Notes: generated from the letters alone by a model not told the origin. DNA of 64,000 nt from Dryocosmus kuriphilus (GCA_038277395.1 CM076197.1:103566442-103630441), one strand, 5' to 3'; counted from the stretch's first letter, positions 34,246 to 45,148 are shown. Translations and numbers: made by a program.

Positions 34246-36631
34246 TCAGCAGGTGCATTCATCACTAGTTTCTTCGAGGTAGATTGGCTTCAGCCTCCAC
34301 CTGGCACCATGATGTCCATGCCCATGTTTGCCACTGTTCGAATGAAGAAAAAATTAAGAGGATCATTTAATAATTATTATATTTCATAACTGTTAATAAA
34401 AGTATCAACTATTGTCATGCTGGCTGAGCAGTTAAATAGTTATCAAATCAACTTTCAGTATTATATAATTTTAAGAGCATGCATTCAAGTTTGGCAAGAA
34501 TTGGCTATTATGTAAGCAAGTAAACTGGGTTAGCCAATAACATAATCTTGTGTCAGTCCAATAATAGAGATTAATCAGTAATTATCAGTATTGCATTTAA
34601 TCGGACCGAGAGGCTAACCACTCGAATTTGGAGTGTACACCGATTTGAGGATTTCAAATATTTCCAAAAATTACACAAAGATTTTTAATATTTTAAAGAT
34701 TCCAATTTCATGAAGAATTCATACAAAGATATACAAATTTTTAACGATTTTAAAAATATTTCAAGACGATATCAAAGACTTCACAAAGATGTCAGTAAGA
34801 TTTTGAAAGATTTTCCAAAATTTCAAAAGACTGTGTAAACATTTCTAATAATTTTAAAAAGATTTCACAAAAATTCAAAAATATTTCAGAAAGATTCCAA
34901 AGATTTTAAAGATTTCAAAAAGATTTCAAAGTCTACACAAAGATTTCAAAGATTTTCTAAAAAAATTTAAAGATTTCAAAGGATTTGCTAAAGATTAAAA
35001 AAAATTGACAAAGTTTTCAAAGATTTCAAAGATTTCACAAATATTTGAAGGTTTTAAAAATATTTCACAAAGATTTCAAAGCTTTCAAAAGTGATCAACT
35101 CTTCAAATCAGATTCATTTAAATAAATTTAATTTACCTAGGGTAGACATAAATGGGGGGAGATGGAGGTGCGGGGAAATACACAGGGGTGCCAGATGCCT
35201 GAAAACTAGGTAGTCCGTATGTCCATCCAGGCGTACCAGCGCTAGCTGAAGCAGTAGCAGAAGCTGAAGCTGAGCCTTGGTTCGCAGAGGCTTCGGCCGC
35301 AGAAGCTGCTTTAGCAGCCTCAGTAGCGGCAGTAGCTGCAGCCTGAGCGGCGGCTGCAGATTGGGCTCCCTGCGCTACGGCCTGAGCACTGGCTGCAGCT
35401 TGAACTGCCTGTGCACCCTGTACTGCTGCTTGAGCTGCGGCGGTGGCTGCAGATTGAGCTCCTTGCGCTGCTGCGTTAGCTGAGGCTGAGGCAGAAGCTG
35501 AACTAGATGATGGCCATGGACTGGGTGGAGCTGGATGTGGAGCCGGGTATGGAGCAGGGTATGGACGGATGATCCATGGAACATGTGCTGGAGGTCTGTA
35601 ATGATGATGATGGACAGGAATGATAACTTTGGGTGGTGCTGGAGCTGGGACAGGAATGACAACTTTGGGTGGTATTGGTGTTGGAAGTGGGACAGGAATG
35701 ATATAAGGGGGTGGTGATGGAGATGGTATTGGTTGAGGTGCTGGTGGAAGGCAGATTACATCAGGTGGTGGGCTTGGGTATGGGTACCATGGATACACTG
35801 GGGGTGGTGGTGGCGGTGGGGGTGGTGGTGGCGGTGGTGGAGGTGGTGGTGGTGGTGGTGGCGGTGGTGGGGGTGGGGGTGGAAGTACCGGCACCGGTGG
35901 AACTGGTATATTGGTTGAGGTGGACATAGTATTTGAGGTTGAGGTTGTGGGGTTGGCAGAATGTAATATCCAGGGCCATATGCTGGTCCATAAGCAGCTC
36001 CGCCAGAACCGTAGCCAATGCCGATACCAGAACCTCCGCCTCCACTTCCTGCGCCAAAGCCAAGGCCGAAACCAGAGCCTCCACCAGAACCGCTTCCTGA
36101 ACCAAATCCAAGGCCGAAACCAGAACCTCCATCATAACCGCTTCCTTCGCCAATGCCAAGGCCGAAACCAGAGCCTCCACCAGAACCGCTTCCTTCGCCA
36201 ATGCCAAGGCCGAATCCAGAGCCTCCACCAGAACCGCTTCCTTCACCAATGCCAAGGCCGAATCCAGAGCCTCCACCAGAACCTCCTGAGCCTAGTCCAA
36301 TTCCTAAACCAGAACCTGATCCTGAGACTGGAATAAGTGTGTATGCTCGTTGACGGCCATGTTTTCCTCGATATACTGGTGACTAGAAAAGGCAAAGAAA
36401 ATTGAGGAATTAGTGAAATCGAAGAGCCAAAATACTGGAATTAATTATTAGCATACACGGAATATTATACATTATTTTATAAATAACTATTGAATTTAAT
36501 AGATTTACCGGAATTTCAATTTGGCATGGTAAAGTGGCCACTTCTCCGGCGTCACAATCGCATTCCGAACCAAATGTGAGACCTGTAGCAAGGGCAACAG
36601 TCAAGAGGAACACAGGTAACTTCCAACCCAT
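34246..36631 (-). CDS. Secreted Gly/Pro/Ala-Ser-rich structural (silk-like) protein, three exons
   Basis: Exons are 36,631-36,509, 36,382-35,137 and 34,333-34,246, all with GT-AG sites. Exon 1 encodes a clear signal peptide (GWKLPVFLLTVALATGLTFG) then a short Cys-containing segment (CDCDAG). Exon 2 starts SPVYRGKHGRQRAYTLIPV, then about five repeats of the type GGGSGFGLGIGEGSGS, a YGPAYGPGYY/Pro-Gln linker, poly-Pro, Pro-rich and His patches, and an Ala/Gln/Ser block with SASASASA-type alternation. Exon 3 gives a His-rich end terminating ECTC. This modular composition resembles insect silk, cuticle or eggshell proteins; I cannot assign a family. The Gly-rich frame (open to about 35,905) and the Pro/Ala-rich frame differ by one base, and the exon length also fails the phase needed for exon 3 by one base. 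So there is a single-base lesion or assembly error in the low-complexity middle. Confidence 0.75.
34630..35090 (-). repeat. AAAGATTTC minisatellite in the last intron of the silk-like gene
   Basis: Dozens of imperfect 9-18 bp units (AAAGATTTCAAAGATTTCAC and variants) fill most of the intron between exons 2 and 3. No function inferred. Confidence 0.8.
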
Positions 36632-36639
36632 CTTGTGAA

Positions 36640-36700
36640 GATCTGGATAATCCTGATGGGATACTAACCAAAGAGTTTTCGGGCTCCAGATATAGTCCCA
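36640..36700 (-). promoter_or_regulatory. Candidate core promoter of the silk-like gene
   Basis: Reading on the minus strand, CTATATCTGG (about 36,688-36,697) lies some 60 bases before the start codon. ATCAGG, which resembles an insect initiator, lies between them (about 36,655-36,660). Spacing of TATA-like element to initiator is near 30 bases. This rests on pattern only. Confidence 0.35.
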
Positions 36701-37796
36701 ACCCCCACAATGATTTTCTCTTCCTGTTTGCTTGTCTCGTAAATTCTTCCGTCCATTGCTCTCAAGTTTTGACTGAAAATTGAATACAACCCGGAAGAAA
36801 TTTGTACAGATTCAATGTTAACAAGAAGTCTACAATTCAAGTTACAATAAATTTCAAAGGAATTAAATTACTGTGTTTGTAAATACGGTTTCACGCCTTC
36901 TGCTTGTAATATATTACTTCCTCCTTCGTTTCCGAATCCACATTATGCATTTTGTGCATAATAAAATTTCTGAATATTAATGAATTTGTATGAATAAGAA
37001 TAATTAGTTGCAATTAGATGTAAGAATAACAATAGAGGGTTGAATCTCAAGAGATTCACGCGATGTTTCTAAACAGTTACGTTTGTAATCATAATACCGT
37101 TTAGCGTGAAATGGAAAAGAGTAATATATTTTTCGAAGTGCATTAAAATGTTTGTAAGTATCGCTGTGAGGAAAGGAAAAATTTAATTTCTTTTTAAGAG
37201 GTCATAATAGATTAATTCACAAAACAGAAAAATCTTGAGTTTAAGCTGATGCTGAAAAAATTCAACAAAAATGAAATACAATTTTTATGAAAGGCATTCT
37301 TGATTGGGGTGCGTCCTAATGTTATCATTATCACAAACTTCCAATTTAAAAAGTACTCTAAAAATTTTTTTTTTTTAACTAAATCTATTCTAAATTTCAA
37401 GAATCTTAAGTATATATGATACTGACATAAACGTGATCATAATTTCTACATTGCATGCGATGTTCATGACCTTAAAAATATTACATATACCAATAATTAT
37501 CGCACATATATACTATATAAGTAATAATTAAGTGCTGGAATAATTTTTCAGTTTTGAAAAATGTTAATGTTTTTCATGCAAAAAAATAAAAACATTTTTA
37601 ACTGAATTAATACTAAATAAGAAACGCATGATAGATACCTTTTTCGAGAGTCTAAACTCTATGAAGTATAGTTATATCGGATCTTTTTAAAACTCTAAAT
37701 TATTATCTTATCAAATTACTGTCTTTCATGGAAATGGTTAAACTGATAAATGTGCTTCTCCTTTATCATGCAAGATATTGTTGGATTTTAAAGGTA
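36700..37796. other. Upstream DNA of the silk-like gene
   Basis: AT-rich with no other exon or clear repeat. If the silk-like gene is tissue-specific, its enhancer could lie here, but nothing can be pointed to. Confidence 0.35.
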
Positions 37797-37880
37797 CTTT
37801 AACAGGAACGGTTGGTCAAGAGAATTACTGAGAAGAGAGCACAAAAGATAAATAAAAGTGAAACAAGAATTGATAGAAAG

Positions 37881-38989
37881 CAGGGCCGTTGCGAGGCCTT
37901 ACTAATGATTAATTATTAATTATTAATTATTATTAATTATATAATATATATATATATATATTAATTATATAATAATTATTATTATTATTAATTATAGTAA
38001 TATGACTTGAATTTTGAACTTTTATACCAATGTTGAAATTGCCTAAAACAAATAAAAATATATATAATTTTAAAAATATTAAATTAAAAGATAAAAGTTT
38101 GTCCTGAAAATTCCTGATTACATATCCGCATCTTTCTCTGCAAAATTGTTTTCTATAAAATCTGCTTTCAACTCCAAAATAAAGGAAATGAAAACTGTAA
38201 AACAGCTAGTCGATTTTCTCGTAATTGAACACAGTTCTTTAATGTCCACTTTTTCGGGCGTTTACACTGCTTGTGTAATACCTTACCATTCCAGTAACAG
38301 TTGCAACAGCTGAAAGATCATTTTCAAAGTTGAAACTGATCAAGAATTATTTGCGAAGTTCAATGGGGCAGGAAAGATTGAACGGATTAGCTATTCTATC
38401 GATCGAGAATGAGACAGCCCGAAAAATAATTGATTTCACGAAAACTATCAACGATTTCTGCGCTATGAAATTGAGAAAGAAATCGTTTTGAGAATAGGGA
38501 CGCAAGACGTCAGATGTGCAAGAGCCCCCTGTTTTGACTTGCTATGTTTTGTGTAATTTTATTATTCGTAACGTAAAAGTTGTGATTTCTCATGATAGCC
38601 ATACAAAACAGTATATAATTATATGAATCACTAGTGATATCTAAATAGGGGAATATGGAGGCAAGACACCAGATTTGCAAAAGCCTTAATTTTATGAGTG
38701 ATTTTTTGCGCGATTTTAGTTTTTGTAATGCAATTTGTAATTTCTTATGATGAAAATATTAAAGGGTAGATAATTATAGAAATTACGTGTGATATCGAGA
38801 ACTCAACTGTTAAAAGCATCAATGTACATTACGAACATGGGCGTGAATATAAACACTTCTTTTTAAAAAACATAAAAATTACGTGTTATTTGATGGCCCT
38901 GTAAATAATAAAGCAAGTTCTAACTTTTTTACACTAAGGCCCCCAAAAAGTTTCGCAACGGGGCCCCTGGGACCGTCGCTACGGCCCTG
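37881..38989 (+). mobile_element. hAT transposon remnant with TIRs and 8-bp target duplication
   Basis: Termini are CAGGGCCGTTGCGAGGCC at 37,881 and the inverse of CAGGGCCGTAGCGACGGTCC ending at 38,989. ATAGAAAG flanks both sides (37,873-37,880; 38,990-38,997), the 8-bp duplication expected for hAT. The only coding remnant is the transposase C-terminal dimerisation region. Much of the left half is AT-rich filler (37,915-38,000), and a ~105-bp piece of it (37,990-38,094) recurs at 43,738-43,842. Confidence 0.93.
38252..38491 (+). pseudogene. hAT transposase C-terminal dimerisation domain fragment
   Basis: From 38,291 the frame reads PVTVATAERSFSKLKLIKNY, continues through RSSMGQERLNGLAILSIENE and ends at a stop at 38,489-38,491. 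This is the classic hAT C-terminal signature (TVASAERSFSKLK...RL..LALLSIE). An in-frame TAA lies upstream, within what should be FTLLV-YLTIP. The catalytic DDE and zinc-finger parts are absent, so it cannot be autonomous. Confidence 0.9.
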
Positions 38990-39382
38990 ATAGAAAGGGA
39001 TAGAGAAATATTAAAGCAAGTAATCGAAAATATAATAAAGGAAGCAAGATATAATGAAACTTATGATTGGATTAGAGTAGAGGGAAGAGCAATATATCTG
39101 GAGAGGAAGGGGTAAAAAGGATCGCAGAAAGTGATGGCGAGGGCGAGATGTGGAATAAGTACTGGGGCGAAGAAGAGGAAAGAAAATGCTTGCTATGTGA
39201 GAGAGGCAGAGCGAGATTAAAGCACTAGTTAGAAGAATGTGAAAAAGTAGAAAGAGGTAGCATGACAGTGGGAAAGATCTTGCGTGAAAAAGGTAAAGTA
39301 GAGGTGGTGGGTTGGTTAAGGGAATTAGAAAAGAAGAAATAATAGAAGAGCGAGGAGAAATGAAACATCAGAAAAGTTCTGG

Positions 39383-40500
39383 ACAGAGTTAGAGTTGAGA
39401 TAGGCTGTACGATGAGTCCACTACTATTTGCAGTGTTCATAGCAGACATGGAGGAGGAATTCAAGAAAGGATTAGAAGGGGGATTAGTGGTAGGAAAGAA
39501 AAGGTTCTGGTCTCTGGCATACGCAGATGATATTGTGTTACTAGCGAAAGAGGGGAAGATTTTGAGAAGCATGATGAAAAGATTAGAGAGATATTTGAGG
39601 GAAAGGAAATTAACACTGAATGTAAATAAGTCGAAGGTAATGGTTTTCAACAAAGGTGGCGGCAAAAGAAAAAATTATGATGTATGGCAGTGGGGAGAAG
39701 AAAAGGTTTAAGAAGTAAAAGAATTTGTTTATTTAGGATTTTTATTTAAGAAAAATGGGAATATTAGAGGGCATGTGAAAGGAAGAGTAAAAAGAGTAAT
39801 AGTAGTGATGAAAAAGGTGTGGGGGATAGGAGAAAAATGATTTAAAGATGATTGTAAGAGAAGAATGAGAATGTATGAGGTCTTAGTGATGAGTGTATTA
39901 CTGTACGGAGTGGAAATTTGGGGGTGGAGGGTATATGAGGAAGTGGAGAGACTGCATGAAAAATTTATTAGATGGACGCTGGGACTGGACAGATGCACGC
40001 CTTGGTACATAGTATTAAAAGAGGTTGATAGGGAGAGAGTGAAAGTAAGAGCAGGGAACAGAGCATGTAAATTTGAAAAAAAAGTATTGGGATTAGGAGG
40101 GAGAAAGGGATTGGAAGAGAGAGAAAAATATTTAAATAGGAATGGTTGGTCGAGGGAATTAGTGAGGAGAGAATACAAAAGGGGAATAAAAGTACAACAA
40201 GATTCAATAGATAGGGATAGAGAAGTATTAAAAGAAATAATAGGAAATAAAATAAAGGAAACAAGATATAATGAAAAATACGTTTGGATAAAAGTAGAGG
40301 GTACAGCAAAATATCTGGAGAAGAAGTGGGAAAGAGGTTAGCAAAAAGTGACCGCGAGAACGAGATGTGGAAACACGGAAGAATGGAATAAGTACTGGAC
40401 GAAAGAAGAAGAAAGAAAATGCATCATTTGTGAGAGAGGTAGAGCAACGTTTAAGGCTGGTTAGAAGATTGTGAAAAATTAGAATAAAGGTGCATGTCAA
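39383..40500 (+). pseudogene. Non-LTR retrotransposon reverse transcriptase, broken
   Basis: From GCTMSPLLFAVFIADME (about 39,400) the frame runs through the catalytic LAYADDIVLLA box (39,514-39,546) and the thumb (YLGFLFKKNG), then YGVEIWGW, LGLDRCTPWY, the C-terminal region and a CIICERGR knuckle (about 40,420). It is one reading frame interrupted by nonsense codons at 39,709, 39,838, 40,339 and about 40,460. The 5' half with the endonuclease is missing, as expected of a 5'-truncated LINE. The clade is not assigned; a Hymenoptera-type LINE is my impression. Confidence 0.88.
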
Positions 40501-40599
40501 TGGGAAAGATTTGTAATGAAAAGGGAAAGATAGAGGCGATGGAGTGGTTAAGGAAACTGGAAAAGAAGAGAATAAAGAGATGAGAGAGGAGAATGAGGG

Positions 40600-41130
40600 G
40601 AAAGGGGTAGATTAAGCGATAATAGACATAAGGAAAGGAATGCAAAATGCAAAAGATATATTGATAAGAGAAATTATAGTAAGTTGGAAACAGACAAAAA
40701 TTTGCGAGCGAAAAGGCACAAACACTGGCAAGCGAAAGGTAAAAAGAAAAATGGCGAATCAAAAGGCACAAAAATGTCGAGCGAAAAGGCAAAATAGGCA
40801 TAAGATACGTGAGAGAAATGAGAGGCAATACGAATATAGGTTAAGATATCAAACTGTTAAAGAGTGAAAAGTGGAACGATAGAAGTAAATTAGATTACGC
40901 AATAGGTATAAGAGATTGTAAATAGTGTAAATATCGACATGTAACCTCGATGTAGCAGACGAAGTCTGCAGGTTTCTGGGCCCTGGTGGCTGAAATAAAG
41001 CATCTTTATATGTATAAGAAGGGTGAAGTGGTAGATTGAGCGATAGTAGAAACAAGGAGAAAAATGTAAAAATTATAGAAATTTAGGAAGAGACGAAAAT
41101 TGGCGAGCGAAAAGGCACAAAATGCAATAA
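40600..41130 (+). mobile_element. LINE 3' UTR and tail, partly duplicated, with hairpin
   Basis: Holds repeated GCGAGCGAAAAGGCACAAA segments (40,706; 40,740-40,795; 41,100) and GTAGATT(A/G)AGCGATA in two places (40,607; 41,032). It also has a perfect hairpin GCAGAC-GAA-GTCTGC at 40,955-40,969 just before GGTTTCTGGGCCCTGGTGGC. A 3' hairpin recognised by the reverse transcriptase is typical of LINE tails. An inverted copy of the end lies at 41,210-41,245. Confidence 0.65.
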
Positions 41131-41267
41131 TAAATTTCACAGACTAAATAAGGTGTCCGAGAAACATTCAATGTCTTATTACAGTCTTATTATCAATATT
41201 ATTTTATAAATATTTCGGCTACCAGGGCCCAGAAACATATGGACAATGTCTTTTACATCAGTGGTTA

Positions 41268-42027
41268 CACTGTAAAAAATTTTGGGAATTTTCCCAAGTG
41301 ACTGTTAGGGAAAATTCCCAAATTTCGTTGGGAAAGAGGGCTCTCCCAAAAGTATCAGGGACTTTTCCCTAATTTTAGGGAAGGTTCCAGAAAAGTATGA
41401 AAAATTCCCTAACTAGTCGGGAATTTTCTGGAAACTTCAGGGAATTGACAACGCCCTGAGAGGTTCGACCTACAGGGAGAAAGTACGAGTAGTTACCGCG
41501 AGATGGCCTATAAATTGGGCTCTCGCAATCAAGATGGAAAGCTCCGTTTATAAAGGCGGCACGTTCCTCTGAGTAAGTATCTTCTCTTGAGCTTCGGTTC
41601 GAGAAGTAGACGCTTCGATATGAAGTAAACTTTTCCCTACGAAATATTAGAGGAAATCCCCAAACTTTTGGGTAAAGTTCTAACTTCCCTTTGAATTTTC
41701 CTATGAACTGAAAGGGAAAATTCTCAACTTTTACGGATTTTCACCGTGGAATGTCAGGGAAAATTTCAAAAATCTTCGATAAATACCCAACTTCTTAGGG
41801 AATTTTCCCTACGAAATGTTAATCAAAATTCCCAAACTCTCATGTAAATTCTAAATGTTTTTGGGAATTTTCCCTAAGAAATGTTAGGGAAAATTCCCAA
41901 ACTCTCAGGTAAATTCTCAACTTTTTTGAGAATTTCCCCTACGAAATGTTAGGAAAATTCCCAAAGTGTTTGGGTACAAAGCTTCAAAAACCTTTATGGG
42001 AAAATTCCCAAAAAATTTTGTACAGTG
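41268..42027. mobile_element. TIR element with TA target site and internal ~65 bp repeats
   Basis: CACTGTAAAAAATTTTGGGA at the left end is mirrored by ...CAAAAAATTTTGTACAGTG at the right, with TA on both sides (41,266-41,267; 42,028-42,029). The interior contains several units of GGGAATTTTCCCTACGAAAT / AGGGAAAATTCCCAAAC, themselves palindromic. No ORF, so non-autonomous. A TA duplication fits a Tc1/mariner-like mover, but this is not proved. It sits in minus-strand LINE-like sequence. Confidence 0.75.
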
Positions 42028-42170
42028 TACATGTGTAATATGAACGTTATTTACAGGCTCTTATATCTATTCTACATACTAAATCATTCCTTCCATCCAT
42101 CTCCACTTATTCCTTGTCACTCCTTACACAATCCCTTACTCTATGCCTTATCGTATTGTTATAAACATCT
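42028..42170 (-). mobile_element. Minus-strand LINE-like fragment
   Basis: Pyrimidine-rich sequence (ATCCATCTCCACTTATTCC...) looks like the reverse of the purine-rich LINE coding strand, and continues the inverted LINE tail at 41,200-41,245 across the TIR element. Confidence 0.4.
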
Positions 42171-43190
42171 CTCTATATTATAAAAAGATCTCGCTGCCGC
42201 CGCCAACGCCGCCGCTGTGTCAAGAATCCAGCCCATTGGCGTAACTAGGCAAGTGAAGCCCCCCAGGGGTTTAGGGGTAGTTACGCCAATGGGCCTATCC
42301 TTTGATCAAGTGCCAACCAATCCATTGGCGTAACTAGGCAAGTGAAGCCCCAAAAGGAATAACTAATAAATTAGAATGCGGGGTAGGCGCGCTAAGCGCG
42401 CAGGAGGGCGAAGTCTTATAAAAAGATCTCGCCGCCGCTGTGTCAAGAATCCAGCCCATTGGCGTTACTAGGCAAGTAAAGCCCCACAGGGTTTTAGGGG
42501 TAATGGACCTATCCTTTGATCAAGTGCCAGCAAATCCATTGGCCTAAATAGGCAAGTGAAGCCATAAAAGGGTTTCGCGGTGGTTACGTCCTTTGATTAA
42601 GTGCCGCAAATCCATTGGCATAAATACGCAAGTGAAGGTTCAAAGGGTTTCGCGGTAGTTACGCCAATGGACCTATCCTTTGATCAAGTGCCAGCAAATC
42701 CATTGGTCTAAATAGGCAAGTGAAGCCATAAAAGGTTTTCGCGGTGGTTACGTCCTTTGATTAAGTGCCGCAAATCCATTGGCGTAAATACGCAAGTGAA
42801 GGTTCAAAGGGTTTCGCGGTAGTTACACCAATGGACCTATCCTTTGATCAAGTACCAGCAAATCCATTGGTCTAAATAGGCAAGTGAAGCCATAAAAGGT
42901 TTTCGCGGTGGTTACGTCCTTTGATTAAGTGCCAGCAAATCAATTGGCGTAAATACGCAAGTGAAGGCCCAAAGGGTTTCGCGGTGGTTACGCCAATGGA
43001 CCTATCCTTTGATCAAGTGCCAGCAAATCCATTGGTCTAAATAGGCAAGTGAAGCCATAAAAGGTTTTCACGGTTGTTACGTCCTTTGATTAAGTGCCAG
43101 CAAATCCATTGGCGTAAATACGCAAGTGAAGGCCCAAAGGGTTTCGCGGTGGTTACGCCAATGGACCTATCCCTTGATCAAGTCTGCCGT
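42171..43190 (+). repeat. Higher-order satellite, ~164 bp period made of two ~82 bp half-units
   Basis: CAAATCCATTGG recurs through the array. Half-units alternate between GGTCTAAATAGGCAAGTGAA and GGCGTAAATACGCAAGTGAA types, giving a composite unit starting near 42,532, 42,696, 42,860 and 43,025. Both halves share TTTCGCGGT(G/A)GTTACG and CTTTGAT(C/T)AAGTGCC. The left end (42,171-42,355 and 42,420-42,530) contains older, diverged units with AAAAAGATCTCGC. The high similarity of the composite units points to recent amplification. Confidence 0.9.
42355..42417 (+). mobile_element. Helitron-type 3' tail inserted in the satellite
   Basis: ATAACTAATAAATTAGAATG, then GGGGTAGGCGCGCTAAGCGC and CAGGAGGGCGAAGTC, is a diverged copy of the tail at 47,818-47,882 downstream of the OTU ORF. 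It separates two satellite units, so the tail (or its element) inserted into the array. Confidence 0.6.
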
Positions 43191-43197
43191 TTAGGTT

Positions 43198-43380
43198 TAC
43201 TTTTCTATTGCCAGGTATAACAGAGTAATTGTAAACTGGAAAGTTTTCTATCGTAAAGTTACCTCTTTTACTGTACAAGATAAAAAGTTACGTAAGCCAC
43301 ATTGTCGTTTAGGTCCAATTTTTCATTGAGAGGTATAATAGAGTAATCCTAAATCGTAAAGTTTTTAGGGCTTAAATCTT
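43198..43380 (+). repeat. ~125 bp direct duplication beside the satellite
   Basis: GTTTAGGT(T/C)(T/C)A...TTCT/CATTG...GAGGTATAA(C/T)(A)GAGTAAT recurs at 43,205 and 43,310, each followed by a CGTAAAGTT motif. Confidence 0.5.
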
Positions 43381-43900
43381 TCTTCTTTAACCTAAACACG
43401 AGTACGTGTTTAGAGGTAATGGTTTTTAGCCAATTTCAATGAAATGCAGACAATTATATGTAATTTTTAAAATTTTGGTTAAAAATTTTTAATTAAATAA
43501 AATTTAATAAATCTTTAATGGAATAATTTCAATGAAATTGTTTCCAAGATGCACTGCGTGGAAGCAACCAATATAGCATCTTAAACTGTAAACAAAATGT
43601 ATTAATTGTTTCATACATGTACCTAAAAATTGGTGTATTATTATTATTATATTATTATATTAACTGGAATTTTATTTATCGCGAAAAATCAGTTGTCCTC
43701 CTAAAAGTAAAAGACTTAAATCCATTCATTCTTCATTAATTATAGTAATATGACTTGAATTTGAACTTTTATACCAATGTTGAAATTGCCTAAAACAAAT
43801 AAAAATATATATAATTTTAAAAATATTAAATTAAAAGATAATTTTATGATTAATTAATTTTTAAACTTTTTACCATTATCATAAATACTTACAAGAACTT
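43381..43900. other. AT-rich stretch with a repeat shared with the hAT element
   Basis: At 43,738-43,842 TAATATGACTTGAATTTGAA through AAATATTAAATTAAAAGAT copies 37,990-38,094 inside the hAT element almost exactly. Either this is a second hAT remnant, or both carry the same small AT-rich insertion. Nothing else seen. Confidence 0.5.
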
Positions 43901-43902
43901 CA

Positions 43903-44301
43903 ATTTTTTGTCCCTGAGATACTGTAAAATATGCGGTGTCATGTTTAAAATATTAATAATTAACTTATACTCTCCATTTGTAATACTGCCGAAATATTGA
44001 TTTGAGTTTGTATGTTGAGGAATAAAATCGTCTCTTAAAAATCCTTTAATTTCTGTATGTGAAATATTGTATATAAAGTAATTATTTAAATAAAATATAT
44101 TTTTTTTAAATCATTAAATAATTTTCTAATGAGTCCTGTATCTTTAAGAATAGCTTCCTTTAAAAATTCAATTTTTTTAATTTCTCCTTGATTTAATTTG
44201 ATGTCAAATATTCCAATTTTTGTTATTTGTGTATTATTTGTCAAAAGTAATTCATAATTAAGATTTCCATCATTATAAATTGAACTTTGTGTAACCGTCA
44301 T
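43903..44301 (-). pseudogene. Unrecognised protein, one frameshift, ~135 residues
   Basis: The minus-strand frame starting at 44,301 (MTVTQSSIYNDGNLNYELLL...) has protein-like composition to about 44,095. A one-base shift then continues open through ISHTEIKGFLRDDFIPQHTN and INILNMTPHILQYLRD to a stop near 43,903. The two halves together look like one soluble protein broken once near an A/T-rich run. I do not recognise the family. Its position, head-to-head with the OTU ORF across an inverted repeat, suggests it belonged to a mobile element rather than a host gene. Confidence 0.4.
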
Positions 44302-44930
44302 ATTTTGAATTAGTAGTTTCTAAAATTAGTAAAAGTAGTAAAAAGTATTATTTATTTAATATTAGATGTTGATTCAAGATTAATGATTAAATTAATAATT
44401 AAATAATTAAATAATAATTAAATTACTAAATATATTTAGTAACATTATAGTAGAATGTTATATAGAATAAAGTTATAATAGAAACTAGCTGTGAATTCTA
44501 TCTCGGGTGTTTTCCAGTTATATGAATTAAAAAGGTGCTCATCGTATGAGCACTTTGCTTCCTCTTTATAATGAAGTTGCAAATGTATTTGCTTCCTTAT
44601 AGAGGAAGCATTAATGATTTTTTTACCTCTTTACTACAAACAATCCATTTTTAAATTATATGACCATAACTTCCGTATGCTCAAAAAAATTTATTAATAT
44701 TGTAGGAGAATCGATTCGTCTCGACAAAAGGAATGTTTCTTTTCAATAAATCAGCTTTGAATTATGCCAGTGAAAAAAGCTTTACTGTAAAAAACTGATT
44801 TTCAAAAATTATAAAAGTACATAAACATTGTAAAAGCCAATATTTTGAAAAATCCTTGGGCTCGTTTTGAGATATTGGTAGTGCAAATAAACCCTACAAA
44901 TTTCATCAATTTATCTACAACTGTCTTTAA
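44302..44930. other. AT-rich DNA with a small hairpin
   Basis: GGTGCTCATCGTATGAGCAC at 44,531-44,550 is a strong short hairpin. TTCCTCTTTATA...TATAGAGGAA (44,570-44,605) forms a second. No gene seen. Confidence 0.4.
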
Positions 44931-44967
44931 GTTATAGTGGCGACAAGAAACGGCGATCCAGACACAA

Positions 44968-44970
<3 letters not shown>

Positions 44971-45003
<33 letters not shown>

Positions 45004-45018
45004 GCGCGCGCGCACGCA
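44971..45018 (+). repeat. (CA)n/(CG)n microsatellite
   Basis: An ACACAC run passes into CGCGCGCGCGC. The inverted arm at 46,621-46,651 carries the matching (GT)n run. Confidence 0.9.
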
Positions 45019-45148
45019 CATATCCGTAGAATTGATTAGAATGTTGTATTAGACATTTGTCAATTGAGGAAAGTTTAATTAAAGTATTTTAAAAATATCT
45101 ATACATCCAGTTTCTTATATAATACCTTATCGCTATCTTATCGCTAGT

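Larger units (their letters stand above)
37797..39340 (+). mobile_element. LINE C-terminal fragment split by a hAT insertion
   Basis: The pieces 37,797-37,880 and 38,990-39,340 are collinear with the neighbouring LINE copy at 40,135-40,560. Shared blocks include GGTTGGTC(A/G)AG(A/G)GAATTA, GAGAAGTATTAAA-like and CAAGATATAATGAAA. They encode the C-terminal region with the CLLCERGR...H...C knuckle near 39,190-39,245, broken by stops. The hAT element lies exactly between them. Confidence 0.85.

Noticed and set aside
34024..34389. 121-codon plus-strand ORF
   Set aside because: Overlaps the last exon and 3' UTR of the minus-strand silk-like gene, which has better support.
35277..36353. Several ORFs overlapping the silk-like gene on both strands (including the 171-codon minus frame at 35,761-36,276)
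   Set aside because: Alternative readings of the low-complexity coding sequence. The chosen frames are supported by the signal peptide, splice sites and matching phases.
42171..43190. Evenly spaced repeats considered as a CRISPR-like array
   Set aside because: The units are contiguous satellite monomers without unique spacers, in a eukaryotic genome.
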